Assembly: GCA_012317185.1 (NCBI GenBank) | Contig: CP048838.1 | Coordinates: 4,092,001-4,156,000, forward strand | Origin: [Clostridium] innocuum | Lineage (GTDB): Bacteria > Bacillota_I > Bacilli_A > Erysipelotrichales > Erysipelotrichaceae | Direction: 5' to 3' | DNA: 64,000 nucleotides | In this document: in pieces, positions 16,146 through 25,968 of the stretch | How the letters are laid out: each line of letters starts with the position of its first letter | Numbering within the stretch: the first letter of the stretch is position 1 | Notes under the pieces: generated by a model | Told to the model about the DNA's origin: nothing | The model's database searches: none | Seen by the model: only the letters and a program-made list of their open reading frames with translations | Made by a program: the position numbers and the translations under genes

Positions 16146-17246
16146 TCATGATTGTTTCAGCTGTTGATAAATAAAGCTGCTTACTCTTTTGGTACTTTCT
16201 CCATCCTGATACATAAAATACATATCCTTAAATGCTTTTATGGATTTCTTATCATAATCTTTTATACAAAGCTCTTTCGTCAGGCTCTCTGCTGTCTGAC
16301 ATACCGGAAAGGGTATGGATTTCAAATCTATGTTGAAGCCGAGTGTTTCTCCATATTCCGCAAGATCAGGCGTATAGAGAATGACCTTTTTCTCCATAAT
16401 TGAAAAGTCAAACAAAATAGAAGAGTAATCCGTAATCAGGCAATCTGCTACCGTATATAGATGATTCAGCTCTTCATCTGTTACATTCAGAATCTGCTCA
16501 CCACTTCCAAGGTCAACATCACGCAGCAAAGGATGCATCTTATACATAACAACATAATGATCCGGTAGCTTCTCAATCAGAGATGAAAGATCTAAATCCA
16601 CATGCCGCAGCCCCTTTATGATATTGCCTCGAAAGGTTGGAGTATAGAGGATTACATACTTACCCTGCAATTCAGGATACTTTTCCAGTAGCTCATTTCT
16701 ATATGCCAGTCTGCACTCCTTTGAAAAAAGAGCGTCCGTTCGTGGTATTCCTAACGGCAGCACCTGATGCTCATTAACACCAAATGCTTTCGCATATACC
16801 GGTTTCCACTGATCACTTGTAGAAAGAACATAATCATAGTTTTTTATCTCATACTGCCTATCAATTTCATTGCCAAATTTCTTTACAGCACCGCATGCAT
16901 GCCATACCTGAAGCACCCTGACCTGCGATCTTTTAAAATGAGAAACTACATAATTGTTATCGTTTAAAATAACAACTTTGCTTGTATTGATAAGAAATAC
17001 CTGTTTTATACAATTTAGGAAATATAATAAATCACCTTTTATCGTCTTTTCAAACTTTGTGAGAATATAACGTATTTCAATATCCGGATAACGCTTCAGT
17101 TCTTCATCCAAGAGTTTGAAATCACCTGTAAGTATTTGCGAAGTCAGTGTTACAAAGGTGATTCGATTTTGTCTGACTGGCAGACACTTTGCCAGTTGAT
17201 AAAAAAACCATAATACCATATGGAGAATAAGCTTTTTTAATTCCAT
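16146..17246 (-). CDS. CDP-glycerol glycerophosphotransferase (TagB/TagF family)
   Basis: 366-residue protein consisting of essentially one Glyphos_transf domain. It transfers glycerol phosphate from CDP-glycerol to a growing wall polymer or its linkage unit. Visible motifs are VWHACGAVKKFG (about 113-124, the catalytic-His region), TPTFRGN, YKMHPLL and ITDYSSILFDFS (about 272-283). It is the single-domain member of three such enzymes here, so it could be the primase or a linker enzyme, but sequence alone cannot decide. The start at 17246 has AGGAG eight bases upstream and lies four bases after the previous gene's stop; a TTG at 17273 inside that gene is less likely. Confidence 0.9.
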   Translation of the reverse strand: MELKKLILHMVLWFFYQLAKCLPVRQNRITFVTLTSQILTGDFKLLDEELKRYPDIEIRYILTKFEKTIKGDLLYFLNCIKQVFLINTSKVVILNDNNYVVSHFKRSQVRVLQVWHACGAVKKFGNEIDRQYEIKNYDYVLSTSDQWKPVYAKAFGVNEHQVLPLGIPRTDALFSKECRLAYRNELLEKYPELQGKYVILYTPTFRGNIIKGLRHVDLDLSSLIEKLPDHYVVMYKMHPLLRDVDLGSGEQILNVTDEELNHLYTVADCLITDYSSILFDFSIMEKKVILYTPDLAEYGETLGFNIDLKSIPFPVCQTAESLTKELCIKDYDKKSIKAFKDMYFMYQDGESTKRVSSFIYQQLKQS

Positions 17247-17250
17247 GTCC

Positions 17251-19839
17251 TCATCTCCTGTTCTGTGAATCAATATATTTCTTCATACCGAATGTATATC
17301 TGCTTTTCTTAAAATCAACGCATTCCTTCACCTTAATATTTGGTAAAATTCGTTGGAATTCGCGGCGATAGGCCTCCATCCCGGGAAATCTGTGCAGCAG
17401 TCTCTTAAGTTCCTCTTTAGGCGATAACTGCATACGAACATCCATGACGATATAATCAAGGCATTCATGAAATTCCTGATACAGCAGTTTCTGTGTAAGC
17501 GGAGTGAAATCCTGACGATCCAAAACTGCTATTGCACTGTGATCCTCCGCAGCTTCCTTTAAATATTGGATGTCCTGCAGCCTCTTTATTTTCGGTATAA
17601 AGTACACTGTACGCTCTTTATTCTTATTATCAGCATAATCTGTAATGGAATCCACAGGAACCTTCTTCAGGCATACTGCAGGATCAAAAGCAGCTTTGGA
17701 TACAAATACATCTGCATATGCATTCCATGCAGCTTTGCTGATTTCCACCGATTTCTGCTTCGTAATATATTCCTGAAGCTGTTTTAATGTTTCCGCCTTT
17801 ACAAATGGAAGATCTTGAACGGAAAAATACATACCACGATCTCTGGCATATTCTTCAGCATCATAAACAAATAATATGACAGGTCTTTTTGTCAGTGCAA
17901 AGTCAAATAGTACACTGGAATAATCTGTTATCAGCATATCGCAGCCCATCAGAAACTCATAATTATCTACGCCCTCAGGAAAGGAGCATATATGCTGATA
18001 GCCTTGAATCGGTATCACATCCTTTACAAGAGAATGCAGATTGACATAAAGCATCTGATCGTCATTCAGCGTTTCATCCAATACCTGTAATATCTTTTTC
18101 AGTTCTTCGGCATAGCCCGCTATTTCCAATGCAGTGCTTGTCAAACCTCTCCATGTGGGCATATAAGCTATCATTTCCAGTTTCTCCGAACCATACCGTT
18201 TTTTAATAGCTATCGTTTTCTCATGCTCATGAAATACAAGATTACGGGGATATTCTGCTGTATAGGATAGCCCGGTAAATAAATTTGTCAAATTATAGTC
18301 TTCTATCATCCTCTGTTTGGTAAATACATTTGGAAACAGAAGCATACTGCTTTGCAGAAAGTTACGTTGTATATTACTCATATCCTGGATACCGTTTTTC
18401 ATTTTCTTACCTAATGTTTTCCATGGTGTTCCATGCCAGGTATTCAGATACACCTGTTCATCTCTTCTGATAAAGTATGGTGGAAATGTAACATTATTAA
18501 CTAGAATTTCACTGGTTGCCAGAGCCATTTGATATGCTTTGCTATATACAGGAACGAGTATGGCAGTCTCCAGTCCGTGCTCCTTCAGCAGCTGTTTATG
18601 CTCCTGTCTGTTCTTCACGGTCGTCGCAATATATATTTTGTCAACCTGATGCTGAAGCTGCTGTGCGATATAGAAAGGTGAGTCTGATACTGTTTTTCCC
18701 TGAAAGGACTCAATCAGTGCCTGCCCTTTCATTACCGGATGCTTTTTACAATATGCGTGATAGGCATAGCGCGTGATATAGGAACGCTTGCTCACCAGCC
18801 GTTTAAGTTTACTGACTGTTTTCTTAACAGTCTTCAAACAGGTGAGTGCACCTTTCGGTACGAACATAAACAGATACCAGAAGGCTTTATATGGAACCAT
18901 ATGCTTAATTTTACGATTTTTATATACATCCTGAAAAAAGATACTGTTTGTTTTCCAGCTTTTAAAATTCCTGTTCATATGATCAAACCCGGTCTTGATC
19001 ATTGCCTTTTTCAGGGACAGATTATGGTACCCCGGAAAATCCTGAAACCGCAGCAGCATATGCTTCAGATTAAGAAAACACAGGATGTCCTGGTACTGAT
19101 TAAAAGCATTTTGCTCTTTGTAATATGTATTTACCAGCTCCATAGACTGAAACATCTGTAATGTCTTACTGCTGTAGGTAGCTGTGATTGCCCCCTCTCG
19201 TTTCAGTATGTAGTAGTATAACGGTTCATCAACCTTTGAAATTTTATTCGCATGTAAAAATAAAGTCCAGGTTACTGCCATATCTTCATACAGACAGCCT
19301 TTTGGATACCGTATTCCGGTCTTTAAAAATAATTCACGCCGATACAGCTTGTTCCAGGCATAGGTAGAGTTCATATACAGCAATCGAGGATTTTCCTGCA
19401 GGCTCTTGTCAAATTCCTGTAGATTTCCTTTTTGAAAATGCCGGAACTGCCCGTTTTGTTCCTGTACACCATAATATCCGCAAACAACAATATCCGCGTT
19501 TTCCTGCTTCGCTTTCTCATACAGCTTCTGATACATCTCGATATCTGTATAGTCATCACTATCTACAAATCCAACATAGGCACCACTCGCATGCTCCAAA
19601 CCATAGTTTCTAGCGTCGGAAAGCCCCCCGTTTTCTTTTTTCAATGCAATGATTTTATCCGGATAGAGAGAAGAAAACTCATCTATAATTTTCTGTGAAT
19701 CATCCTTCGTTCCATCGTTTACAACAATAATTTCGATATTGGATAATGTCTGATGAACCAGGGTGTCCAAACAAACGCGTATATATTTTTCAACATTATA
19801 TACAGGCACGATTACACTGACATCTACACTTTTTGACAT
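17251..19839 (-). CDS. fused GT2 glycosyltransferase / glycerophosphotransferase (862 residues)
   Basis: Two catalytic domains in one polypeptide. Residues 6-330 are a GT2 glycosyltransferase (VSVIVPVYNVEKYI, VNDGTKDDS, VDSDDYTD at 92-99). About 400-740 is a CDP-glycerol glycerophosphotransferase domain (NTWHGTPWKTLGKKMKN near 470, YMPTWRG, ITDYSSVLFDFALTKRP near 640). About 120 further C-terminal residues match nothing I recognise. Such fusions build polymers with alternating sugar and glycerol phosphate, or decorate them; which applies here is unknown. Start: ATG 19839, with AAGGAG six bases upstream. The downstream 366-residue paralogue begins four bases after the stop. Confidence 0.88.
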   Translation of the reverse strand: MSKSVDVSVIVPVYNVEKYIRVCLDTLVHQTLSNIEIIVVNDGTKDDSQKIIDEFSSLYPDKIIALKKENGGLSDARNYGLEHASGAYVGFVDSDDYTDIEMYQKLYEKAKQENADIVVCGYYGVQEQNGQFRHFQKGNLQEFDKSLQENPRLLYMNSTYAWNKLYRRELFLKTGIRYPKGCLYEDMAVTWTLFLHANKISKVDEPLYYYILKREGAITATYSSKTLQMFQSMELVNTYYKEQNAFNQYQDILCFLNLKHMLLRFQDFPGYHNLSLKKAMIKTGFDHMNRNFKSWKTNSIFFQDVYKNRKIKHMVPYKAFWYLFMFVPKGALTCLKTVKKTVSKLKRLVSKRSYITRYAYHAYCKKHPVMKGQALIESFQGKTVSDSPFYIAQQLQHQVDKIYIATTVKNRQEHKQLLKEHGLETAILVPVYSKAYQMALATSEILVNNVTFPPYFIRRDEQVYLNTWHGTPWKTLGKKMKNGIQDMSNIQRNFLQSSMLLFPNVFTKQRMIEDYNLTNLFTGLSYTAEYPRNLVFHEHEKTIAIKKRYGSEKLEMIAYMPTWRGLTSTALEIAGYAEELKKILQVLDETLNDDQMLYVNLHSLVKDVIPIQGYQHICSFPEGVDNYEFLMGCDMLITDYSSVLFDFALTKRPVILFVYDAEEYARDRGMYFSVQDLPFVKAETLKQLQEYITKQKSVEISKAAWNAYADVFVSKAAFDPAVCLKKVPVDSITDYADNKNKERTVYFIPKIKRLQDIQYLKEAAEDHSAIAVLDRQDFTPLTQKLLYQEFHECLDYIVMDVRMQLSPKEELKRLLHRFPGMEAYRREFQRILPNIKVKECVDFKKSRYTFGMKKYIDSQNRR

Positions 19840-19946
19840 ACGCATCTCCTTACTGCTCTTATAAGCTGTCTGTCTATACTGTATTTTAACACAGTCACCA
19901 TAAACAGACCATCCCTTAAACATATTGTGCCTGAACGATTATATAA

Positions 19947-19976
19947 AGAAGTCAGTGTCAATAGACACTGACTTCT
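19947..19976 (-). terminator. 13-bp perfect stem terminator
   Basis: AGAAGTCAGTGTC and GACACTGACTTCT around an AATA loop, followed on the minus strand by TTTATATAAT. It sits 41 bases after the stop of the 1150-residue transferase and splits the polymer locus into two transcription units. Confidence 0.8.
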
Positions 19977-20017
19977 AACTTTCAAACGACAGGCTATTAC
20001 ATTCTTTATCCTGATGT

Positions 20018-23000
20018 TTACTGATTTTGCATAACCCTTTGAAAAATCTGTTCGGATGCCGTACCTTTTTCATACTCGCAGAACTTCTTACGGAATTTCT
20101 GCAAAGCCTCGTCATGCTCCTGAGCAACTTTATCAATATTCACAATGCTCTGTATCACCTCATCGGAAGTTTTCAGCAGAGGTCCTGGTGCCTCTGCGAC
20201 AAAATCAAAGTTAAATCCACGCAGAGTATCTCTGTAATCTTCCAAATCATATGTGAAGAACAGCATTGGTCTGTTTAAAATTGCATAATCAAACATTACA
20301 GATGAGTAATCTGTAATAACAATATCGGAAGCAAGATAAAGCTCCTCAACACTTGGATAGTTACTTACATTGATTACAAATTCATCCAGCAGGTCTTCCT
20401 TCAGACCTTTAACTGCAAAAGGATGTATACGCAGCATCAGAACATAGTCATCCTGAATCTGCTTTTTCAACTCCTGAATATCAATTTTCATATTGAACTG
20501 ATTTCGTACACGCCATGTCGGAGCATACATAATCACTTTCTTCTCCGGTGAAATACCAAGCTTTTTCTTTATATCAGTAATATCCTTTTCATTGTTCTTT
20601 GCAAACAGCACATCATTCCTAGGGTATCCTGTTTTCAGAAATTCTTTCTTAAATGCATAGCAGCTGGATGTAATGCTCTCTGCCTTGCTGCTCTGCACAA
20701 CCAGGTAATCCCAGCGGCTGCATTTTTTAATAAATTTCTGACGTGCCTCTTCTGTAGGAAGCTCTCCTGGAACATCCAATCCAAGTGTTTTCAATGGTGT
20801 CCCATGCATGGTCTGCACTTCTACCTGTTTTTTCCGCTTTTTAAAGGACTCCATAAAGTTTACATTATTCACAAAGTATTTTGATGTAGCCATATAATAG
20901 TGGTAACGCAGACTCTTTCTACGTACGCGAATTCCATTTCCCTCAATTGGTGTTCTTTCATCTACAAGAGACCATATGCAGGTATAATCCGGATGTTCTT
21001 TATCCATGTATTTATAAAACGCCTTCGGATTACAGTGGAACTTTTGTCCCCACCAGCCTTCAAATACAATTCTTTTTTTACGTACCGGCAGCATTCTCAG
21101 CATTGGATATATGAATAATTCCACAAACTTGCGTCGCAGCTTATTACTCTCATACCATTTCCATTTTCTTGTGACCTTTACAATCATATCCAGATCCATG
21201 TTTGGATATACACTATAGTAATAATCCTTATATGGTTTTCTGGACAGCTGCGCTACCGCATCAGCCGCAATGGTGTGCTTTTGTACGGAACCATCTTCAA
21301 ATTCATAAATAATGTACGTTTTCCATTTATCCGCCACCATGTTCTTTGTGAAAGCATCATCACATATCGGAATAATAGCAGCTGCTGTTACAGAGCTTCC
21401 CTGAACATAAATTTTTCCAGTAACCGGTGGCATAGTCAAGCTACTGCTTTCGCCCTTCAATTCAAAATACGCAGTTTTCAGCTTATCTGCATTACTCAGT
21501 CTGGTTTCTACTTCCATACCAATCTGTTCTTCTGCCCAATATAGTCTTGTCAAAACAGAACGATGCGGTTCCCCTGCAAGGTTCATATATCCGGCATCAT
21601 CACTATATACGCGAATCAGTTGATCAGCCGTGAATGCATAACGACTTAAACGCAAATCATTGCTGGATAATGCCTTGCCGCCCTTTGCCATGATAACCCC
21701 GTGGTCTGCATGAAAAGCATTCAGATCAAGCACAGCGCTCTGCATATCATTTTCTTGCTTGACTTTTAATTCATTCACAGCATCGTCACTTTTGCATATC
21801 AATGTTTCTTTTGACAACTGCGTCTTCACTATTAATTCATGATCAGTAACAGTAAGCTGTTGAACCTTTACATCAAGTGATTCACAATTCAGACATAAAT
21901 CATACCCCAGATTGTAATATGGAAGTACTTTTGTATCCTTCACATTCAGATATTTGGGACGTGCATCGCTTCCGGAAACCGGCCCACCCGCATAAAAGGA
22001 TGTATGTATTCCTTCGCGATCATATTGCAGCTCTACTTTCAGAATACCGTTTGCTATTTTCTGTATTTCCGGTCTGCTGAAATCAATTTCAATTTCAAAG
22101 CCGCTCCATTTATAATTATAATAACGCGCTTTACGGTTGCTTTTATCAACCTTTAATCCATGCCTTCCGCGAACACCATTGGCCTTGCATACAGTTAATG
22201 GCACAGATACAGATTCTCTTGTTGCGACATTCAATAGGTTAGCCTTCAGCTGCTGTGCATGTTTGCTTGAGCAGGTTAATCGTTGAATAAAGGAATATCC
22301 CTTTACTATCAGCTTATTGTCATTCCAGTAAACCTGCTGCAGAGACCTTGTCTCCGGATACAGGCGAAGCTCTTTTGTCATATCATAATATTCTTCAGGG
22401 AAATCATGAAAAGGAAAGTCTCCGATATAATGCATTTCACCATTTACTTTTTTCCTTTTGATTTTCAACGTACGATAGGCGCCCTTTTCATAAGCCAGTA
22501 ATTCCAGAAGCCGCTTCTTGTTTCCTGTTTCTATCAGATGATATTTCATGCGGTCAATCGCCTGTAAGTCTTGAAAAGAATCCTTTCGGAAATCCTTCAT
22601 ATAATCACGAATTACATCCATCGCATAATCTATAAATTCATCATCAGCTGTCAGCATTTCCTGAATATATAGCTTTAAGTCAACAGACATCCACTTATAA
22701 TCCTTCATATAAAGCGCATGGTCATCGCTTACATGTGCATTATAAAAATCATCAACCATGTGCATAATTTTCACACGGTCCGTGAAGTTTTTCATTTCTG
22801 TACGGTTTTGTGTAATCGATTTATTTGCTCCATCACGTTCACGCCATAAGTATACGATTTCATTCAATACGGAAACCGCATTTGCATAAAAATGCAGTGG
22901 CATCGTCACTGGAATATCTTCATATAAAATCTTTTCAGGAAATTTAAAATCATGTTCCTTCCAAAAGCTGAATTTAATCATTTTATTCCAGGAAGTGGTA

Positions 23001-23470
23001 TCATATATCAACTGCGGAGTCTCTAAAATGCTTGTCTTATCATAGGCATCACGAAATGCTTTTCTATGAAGGCCTGAATTATATATTTTTCTGGAATTAA
23101 AACGCTGTACATCACCGACAACCATATCATTGCCTGTTTCCACAGCCTTTTTGTACATCGCTTCATATGCGCCATCCGGCACAATATCGTCAGAATCAAG
23201 GAAGATGATATAGTCACCGTGAACAAACTGAATACCGTAGTTCCGGGCATTCCCCAATCCTCCGTTTTCTTTCAAATAATAGAAAAAATTGTCATAGTTC
23301 TTTGCATATTCCTGAGCAATGACACCACTGATATCCGTAGATCCGTCATCAACCATGATAACCTCCAGACTATCGATTGTCTGGCGAACCATGGATTCAA
23401 GACATTCCTCCAAATACTCTGCGACATTGTATATCGGTATGATGACACTTACTTTATATTTCGCTGACAT
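20018..23470 (-). CDS. fused GT2 glycosyltransferase / glycerophosphotransferase (1150 residues)
   Basis: The largest enzyme in the locus. Residues 5-330 are a GT2 domain (VSVIIPIYNVAEYL, VDDGSTD, FLDSDDIVPDG near 90). Residues about 350-780 are a beta-rich middle region I do not recognise. Residues about 800-1150 are a CDP-glycerol glycerophosphotransferase domain (VQTMHGTPLKTLGLDVPG near 890, YAPTWRV, RIHPFAVKG, ITDYSSVMFDYAILNRP near 1055). It probably extends the main glycerol-phosphate chain. The start at ATG 23470 has GAGGAGGAG upstream, which itself reads as an Arg run if an earlier GTG at 23485 is used. It follows tagD by 14 bases, so CDP-glycerol supply and use are co-transcribed. 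Confidence 0.88.
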   Translation of the reverse strand: MSAKYKVSVIIPIYNVAEYLEECLESMVRQTIDSLEVIMVDDGSTDISGVIAQEYAKNYDNFFYYLKENGGLGNARNYGIQFVHGDYIIFLDSDDIVPDGAYEAMYKKAVETGNDMVVGDVQRFNSRKIYNSGLHRKAFRDAYDKTSILETPQLIYDTTSWNKMIKFSFWKEHDFKFPEKILYEDIPVTMPLHFYANAVSVLNEIVYLWRERDGANKSITQNRTEMKNFTDRVKIMHMVDDFYNAHVSDDHALYMKDYKWMSVDLKLYIQEMLTADDEFIDYAMDVIRDYMKDFRKDSFQDLQAIDRMKYHLIETGNKKRLLELLAYEKGAYRTLKIKRKKVNGEMHYIGDFPFHDFPEEYYDMTKELRLYPETRSLQQVYWNDNKLIVKGYSFIQRLTCSSKHAQQLKANLLNVATRESVSVPLTVCKANGVRGRHGLKVDKSNRKARYYNYKWSGFEIEIDFSRPEIQKIANGILKVELQYDREGIHTSFYAGGPVSGSDARPKYLNVKDTKVLPYYNLGYDLCLNCESLDVKVQQLTVTDHELIVKTQLSKETLICKSDDAVNELKVKQENDMQSAVLDLNAFHADHGVIMAKGGKALSSNDLRLSRYAFTADQLIRVYSDDAGYMNLAGEPHRSVLTRLYWAEEQIGMEVETRLSNADKLKTAYFELKGESSSLTMPPVTGKIYVQGSSVTAAAIIPICDDAFTKNMVADKWKTYIIYEFEDGSVQKHTIAADAVAQLSRKPYKDYYYSVYPNMDLDMIVKVTRKWKWYESNKLRRKFVELFIYPMLRMLPVRKKRIVFEGWWGQKFHCNPKAFYKYMDKEHPDYTCIWSLVDERTPIEGNGIRVRRKSLRYHYYMATSKYFVNNVNFMESFKKRKKQVEVQTMHGTPLKTLGLDVPGELPTEEARQKFIKKCSRWDYLVVQSSKAESITSSCYAFKKEFLKTGYPRNDVLFAKNNEKDITDIKKKLGISPEKKVIMYAPTWRVRNQFNMKIDIQELKKQIQDDYVLMLRIHPFAVKGLKEDLLDEFVINVSNYPSVEELYLASDIVITDYSSVMFDYAILNRPMLFFTYDLEDYRDTLRGFNFDFVAEAPGPLLKTSDEVIQSIVNIDKVAQEHDEALQKFRKKFCEYEKGTASEQIFQRVMQNQ

Positions 23471-23484
23471 TCTTCTCCTCCTCA

Positions 23485-23877
23485 CTACTTCTGCTTCAAT
23501 TCACTCTTGATCATAGTGGAAGATATGCCTTCCGTTCTTGGCAGATAAACAACATCACAATATTCCTTCAGGAAATCAAATTTCCCTTCCCAGTCATCTC
23601 CCATAACAAAAACATCGACATCATATTTCTGTACATCCAGCTTCTTCTGTTCCCAGTTTTCTTCAAGAATAACCTCATCGACGTAGCGAATAGCCTTTAC
23701 GATTTCCATTCTGTCAACATCTTTGATTTGACAGACCTTGCCCTTTTCACGCAGATTAAAATCGTCACTGCTTACTGCCACAATCAAATAATCTCCTAAA
23801 GCCTTAGCCCTTTTCAAAAGATTTAAGTGGCCAATATGAAACAAGTCAAAAGTACCATATGTAATAACCTTTTTCAT
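23485..23877 (-). CDS. tagD: glycerol-3-phosphate cytidylyltransferase
   Basis: 130 residues, the standard TagD/GCT length. It makes CDP-glycerol from CTP and glycerol-3-phosphate for teichoic-acid type polymers. The nucleotidyltransferase motifs are intact: YGTFDLFHIGHLNLLKRA, with HIGH at 14-17, and RTEGISST near the C-terminus. It lies between the ABC exporter genes and the 1150-residue glycerophosphotransferase. GpsA at 29718 can supply its substrate. Confidence 0.96.
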   Translation of the reverse strand: MKKVITYGTFDLFHIGHLNLLKRAKALGDYLIVAVSSDDFNLREKGKVCQIKDVDRMEIVKAIRYVDEVILEENWEQKKLDVQKYDVDVFVMGDDWEGKFDFLKEYCDVVYLPRTEGISSTMIKSELKQK

Positions 23878-23927
23878 GATTTTCTCTCTCCTTTGTAAAT
23901 TTATTTATATACCCTATAACCTTATTT

Positions 23928-24764
23928 CTACAGCTTGTGAAACAGCTTGTCAAGTAGAGAGGTTTTTTCATCAATGATCAAACGTTCCTTAAACTTCTCT
24001 TCCAGCATTGCTTTTTTCTCTTTATCGCTTAATTTGTTTAATTTGTCAACATAGGCGGCATAGTGATCGCAAATCGTATCAATATCACCGGTTTCCACAA
24101 GCTTTCCACCTTCAATCCATATACCAGATTTACAGAAATCGCGGACCTGCGGCAAGGAATGTGAGATAAATAAAATCGTTTTATCCTCTTCATCCCTCAG
24201 CTTCTTCATTCGATTCAAACACTTCTGAGCAAATCCTTTATCACCAACAGATAATGCCTCATCAACAATAAAGATATCCGGATTCAAAGCCAGAGATATA
24301 GAAAAGCCAAGACGGGCCTTCATACCACTGGAGTATTTTTTCACCGGCTGATAAAGAAAATCCCCCAGTTCTGCAAATTCAATAACGCCATCTGTTATCT
24401 CACGTATCCGCTTCTTCGTAAGTCCAAGTAACGCACCCTTAACATTAATATTTTCCAGTCCAGTCAGCTGGTTGTTTAGTCCTGTGTTTATAGAAATCAG
24501 TGCCTGTTCCCCATTGATTTCCATTTCTCCGCCATCGATATCGGAAATACCGGAAAGAATAACAGAAAGGGTAGATTTACCGGAGCCATTGGTACCAAGG
24601 ATACCAACAACATCACCCTTTGGTATATTCAATGTAATATCCTTTAAAGCAAAAAAACGCTCATTTTCACTTTTCTTACCATCTTTTTTCTTTAGTTTAT
24701 AAATTTTAGAAACATTTCTCATTTCTACAGCATTGGCACTGCTGTCATATATACTCTTTACCAT
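23928..24764 (-). CDS. tagH: teichoic acid / polysaccharide ABC exporter ATPase
   Basis: 278-residue ATPase of the TagH/RfbE group, which exports lipid-linked wall polymers. Walker A is GTNGSGKST (57-65), followed by a SSGMKARLGFSISLALNPD signature segment and Walker B FIVDEAL, then the switch His in LFISHSLPQV. About 50 charged residues follow the ATPase domain (KLSDKEKKAMLEEKFKERL). The start at 24764 (ATG) has AGGAGG five bases upstream, rather than the GTG two codons earlier. The partner permease is 12 bases upstream. Confidence 0.93.
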   Translation of the reverse strand: MVKSIYDSSANAVEMRNVSKIYKLKKKDGKKSENERFFALKDITLNIPKGDVVGILGTNGSGKSTLSVILSGISDIDGGEMEINGEQALISINTGLNNQLTGLENINVKGALLGLTKKRIREITDGVIEFAELGDFLYQPVKKYSSGMKARLGFSISLALNPDIFIVDEALSVGDKGFAQKCLNRMKKLRDEEDKTILFISHSLPQVRDFCKSGIWIEGGKLVETGDIDTICDHYAAYVDKLNKLSDKEKKAMLEEKFKERLIIDEKTSLLDKLFHKL

Positions 24765-24776
24765 ATACACCTCCTG

Positions 24777-25595
24777 CTAAATCATATCAATAAACTTACG
24801 TTTAAATTTATACATAAGGGCACACCCGATCACAAATAAGATTATAACGACTGCCCAGAAATAAAGGGTCTGAGCCGGATGATCCAAAAATGTTTTATTG
24901 TAGAATATAGAATCGCGATATCCATTAACGATATAATATACAGGATTCAGTTTCATAATTTTATTCAAGAGTTCATGATAGGGAACATGATTACCAAAAT
25001 GACATTCCCAGATAACGGGAGAAAAATACATCAGCATCCGCATCAGTGATGTTATCAGCTTACGAATATCTCGCCAGAGCATAGTTAAAACAGATAAAAT
25101 CAGCGAAACGGCTTCAACAAATGCAAATGCACATAACGCATAATAAAGCAAACCAAACCAATAGATATTCGGAAAAAAACCATGAATCGCCAGTGTTACA
25201 AATGCTATTAGAAGCATACAACCATGGTTAAAAAATTCTTTTGCACAAATGGTAGCCGGCAGAACACTGACTGGGAATTTCATTTTCGTTATTACATTTG
25301 TTTTTGAAAAAACAGCACTACAGCCGTTCTGAATACAGGGCTGCACAAACCACCATGCCGCATAGCCTACGACCAGCCATGGAAGATAATCAATCTTACC
25401 GATTGGTTGCTTCTGCCATGCGACACCGAATATCAACCAGTATGTAAATACCTGAATTGCCGGGGATGCAAAATTCCAGAATATTCCGAACTTGGAATCG
25501 CGCATATCTGCCAGTAATTCATATTTCGCTATACAGAAAATACGGTACAGATTAGAGAAATTTTCATTTAATACATACCTTATACTTTTAAACAT
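24777..25595 (-). CDS. tagG: teichoic acid / polysaccharide ABC exporter permease
   Basis: 272-residue ABC-2 type permease with six predicted membrane helices; the N-terminal SKFGIFWNFASPAIQVFTYW is typical of TagG/Wzm proteins. With TagH it moves the undecaprenyl-linked polymer to the outer face. The start at ATG 25595 has AAGGAG eight bases upstream. It is the first gene of a minus-strand operon tagG-tagH-tagD-1150-residue transferase that ends at the 19947 terminator. TagO and TagA, needed for the linkage unit, are not in the window. Confidence 0.92.
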   Translation of the reverse strand: MFKSIRYVLNENFSNLYRIFCIAKYELLADMRDSKFGIFWNFASPAIQVFTYWLIFGVAWQKQPIGKIDYLPWLVVGYAAWWFVQPCIQNGCSAVFSKTNVITKMKFPVSVLPATICAKEFFNHGCMLLIAFVTLAIHGFFPNIYWFGLLYYALCAFAFVEAVSLILSVLTMLWRDIRKLITSLMRMLMYFSPVIWECHFGNHVPYHELLNKIMKLNPVYYIVNGYRDSIFYNKTFLDHPAQTLYFWAVVIILFVIGCALMYKFKRKFIDMI

Positions 25596-25860
25596 AGACC
25601 TAACTCCTTTGAATTTCACAAGAAATCATATTGATTATACTACAAATGATATCTATAAACTAGATGTTTTTCATTTTTCTGTTTTTTAACATAATTTCAG
25701 TCTCTTCTATATGCAAAATCATATAAGTTACAGAGTTTGTATATATATTATTCTTAATATATGGTATATATAATTACGTACTCCTTAAGTTTATAGCTTA
25801 TTTAGGAATAATTTGTAAAAAATTGGAATTATTTGTAATTAGTTATTAATCATATTATGA
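25596..25860. other. AT-rich divergent intergenic region
   Basis: With 25861-25968 this separates tagG (minus) from the small secreted protein gene (plus). A minus-strand TATAAT (25634-25639) serves tagG; the rest is AT-rich with no clear gene. Confidence 0.5.
25634..25639 (-). promoter_or_regulatory. -10 element of the tagGHD operon
   Basis: TATAAT 39 bases upstream of the tagG start; the -35 at 17-18 bp spacing is weak (TAGTTT), so an activator is possible. Confidence 0.45.
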
Positions 25861-25866
25861 TATAAT
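25861..25866 (+). promoter_or_regulatory. -10 element of the small secreted protein gene
   Basis: TATAAT about 100 bases upstream of the start at 25969. The leader contains GTATTCT (25924-25930) complementary to AGAATAC (25961-25967), which would partly cover the ribosome site. Confidence 0.4.
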
Positions 25867-25968
25867 TTAAATATAGAAAGGGGTATTGAATAATACTAGG
25901 TGGATACCAATGGGAAACATAGAGTATTCTTAACGATGTTGACTTTATACAATTAAAAGGAGAATACC

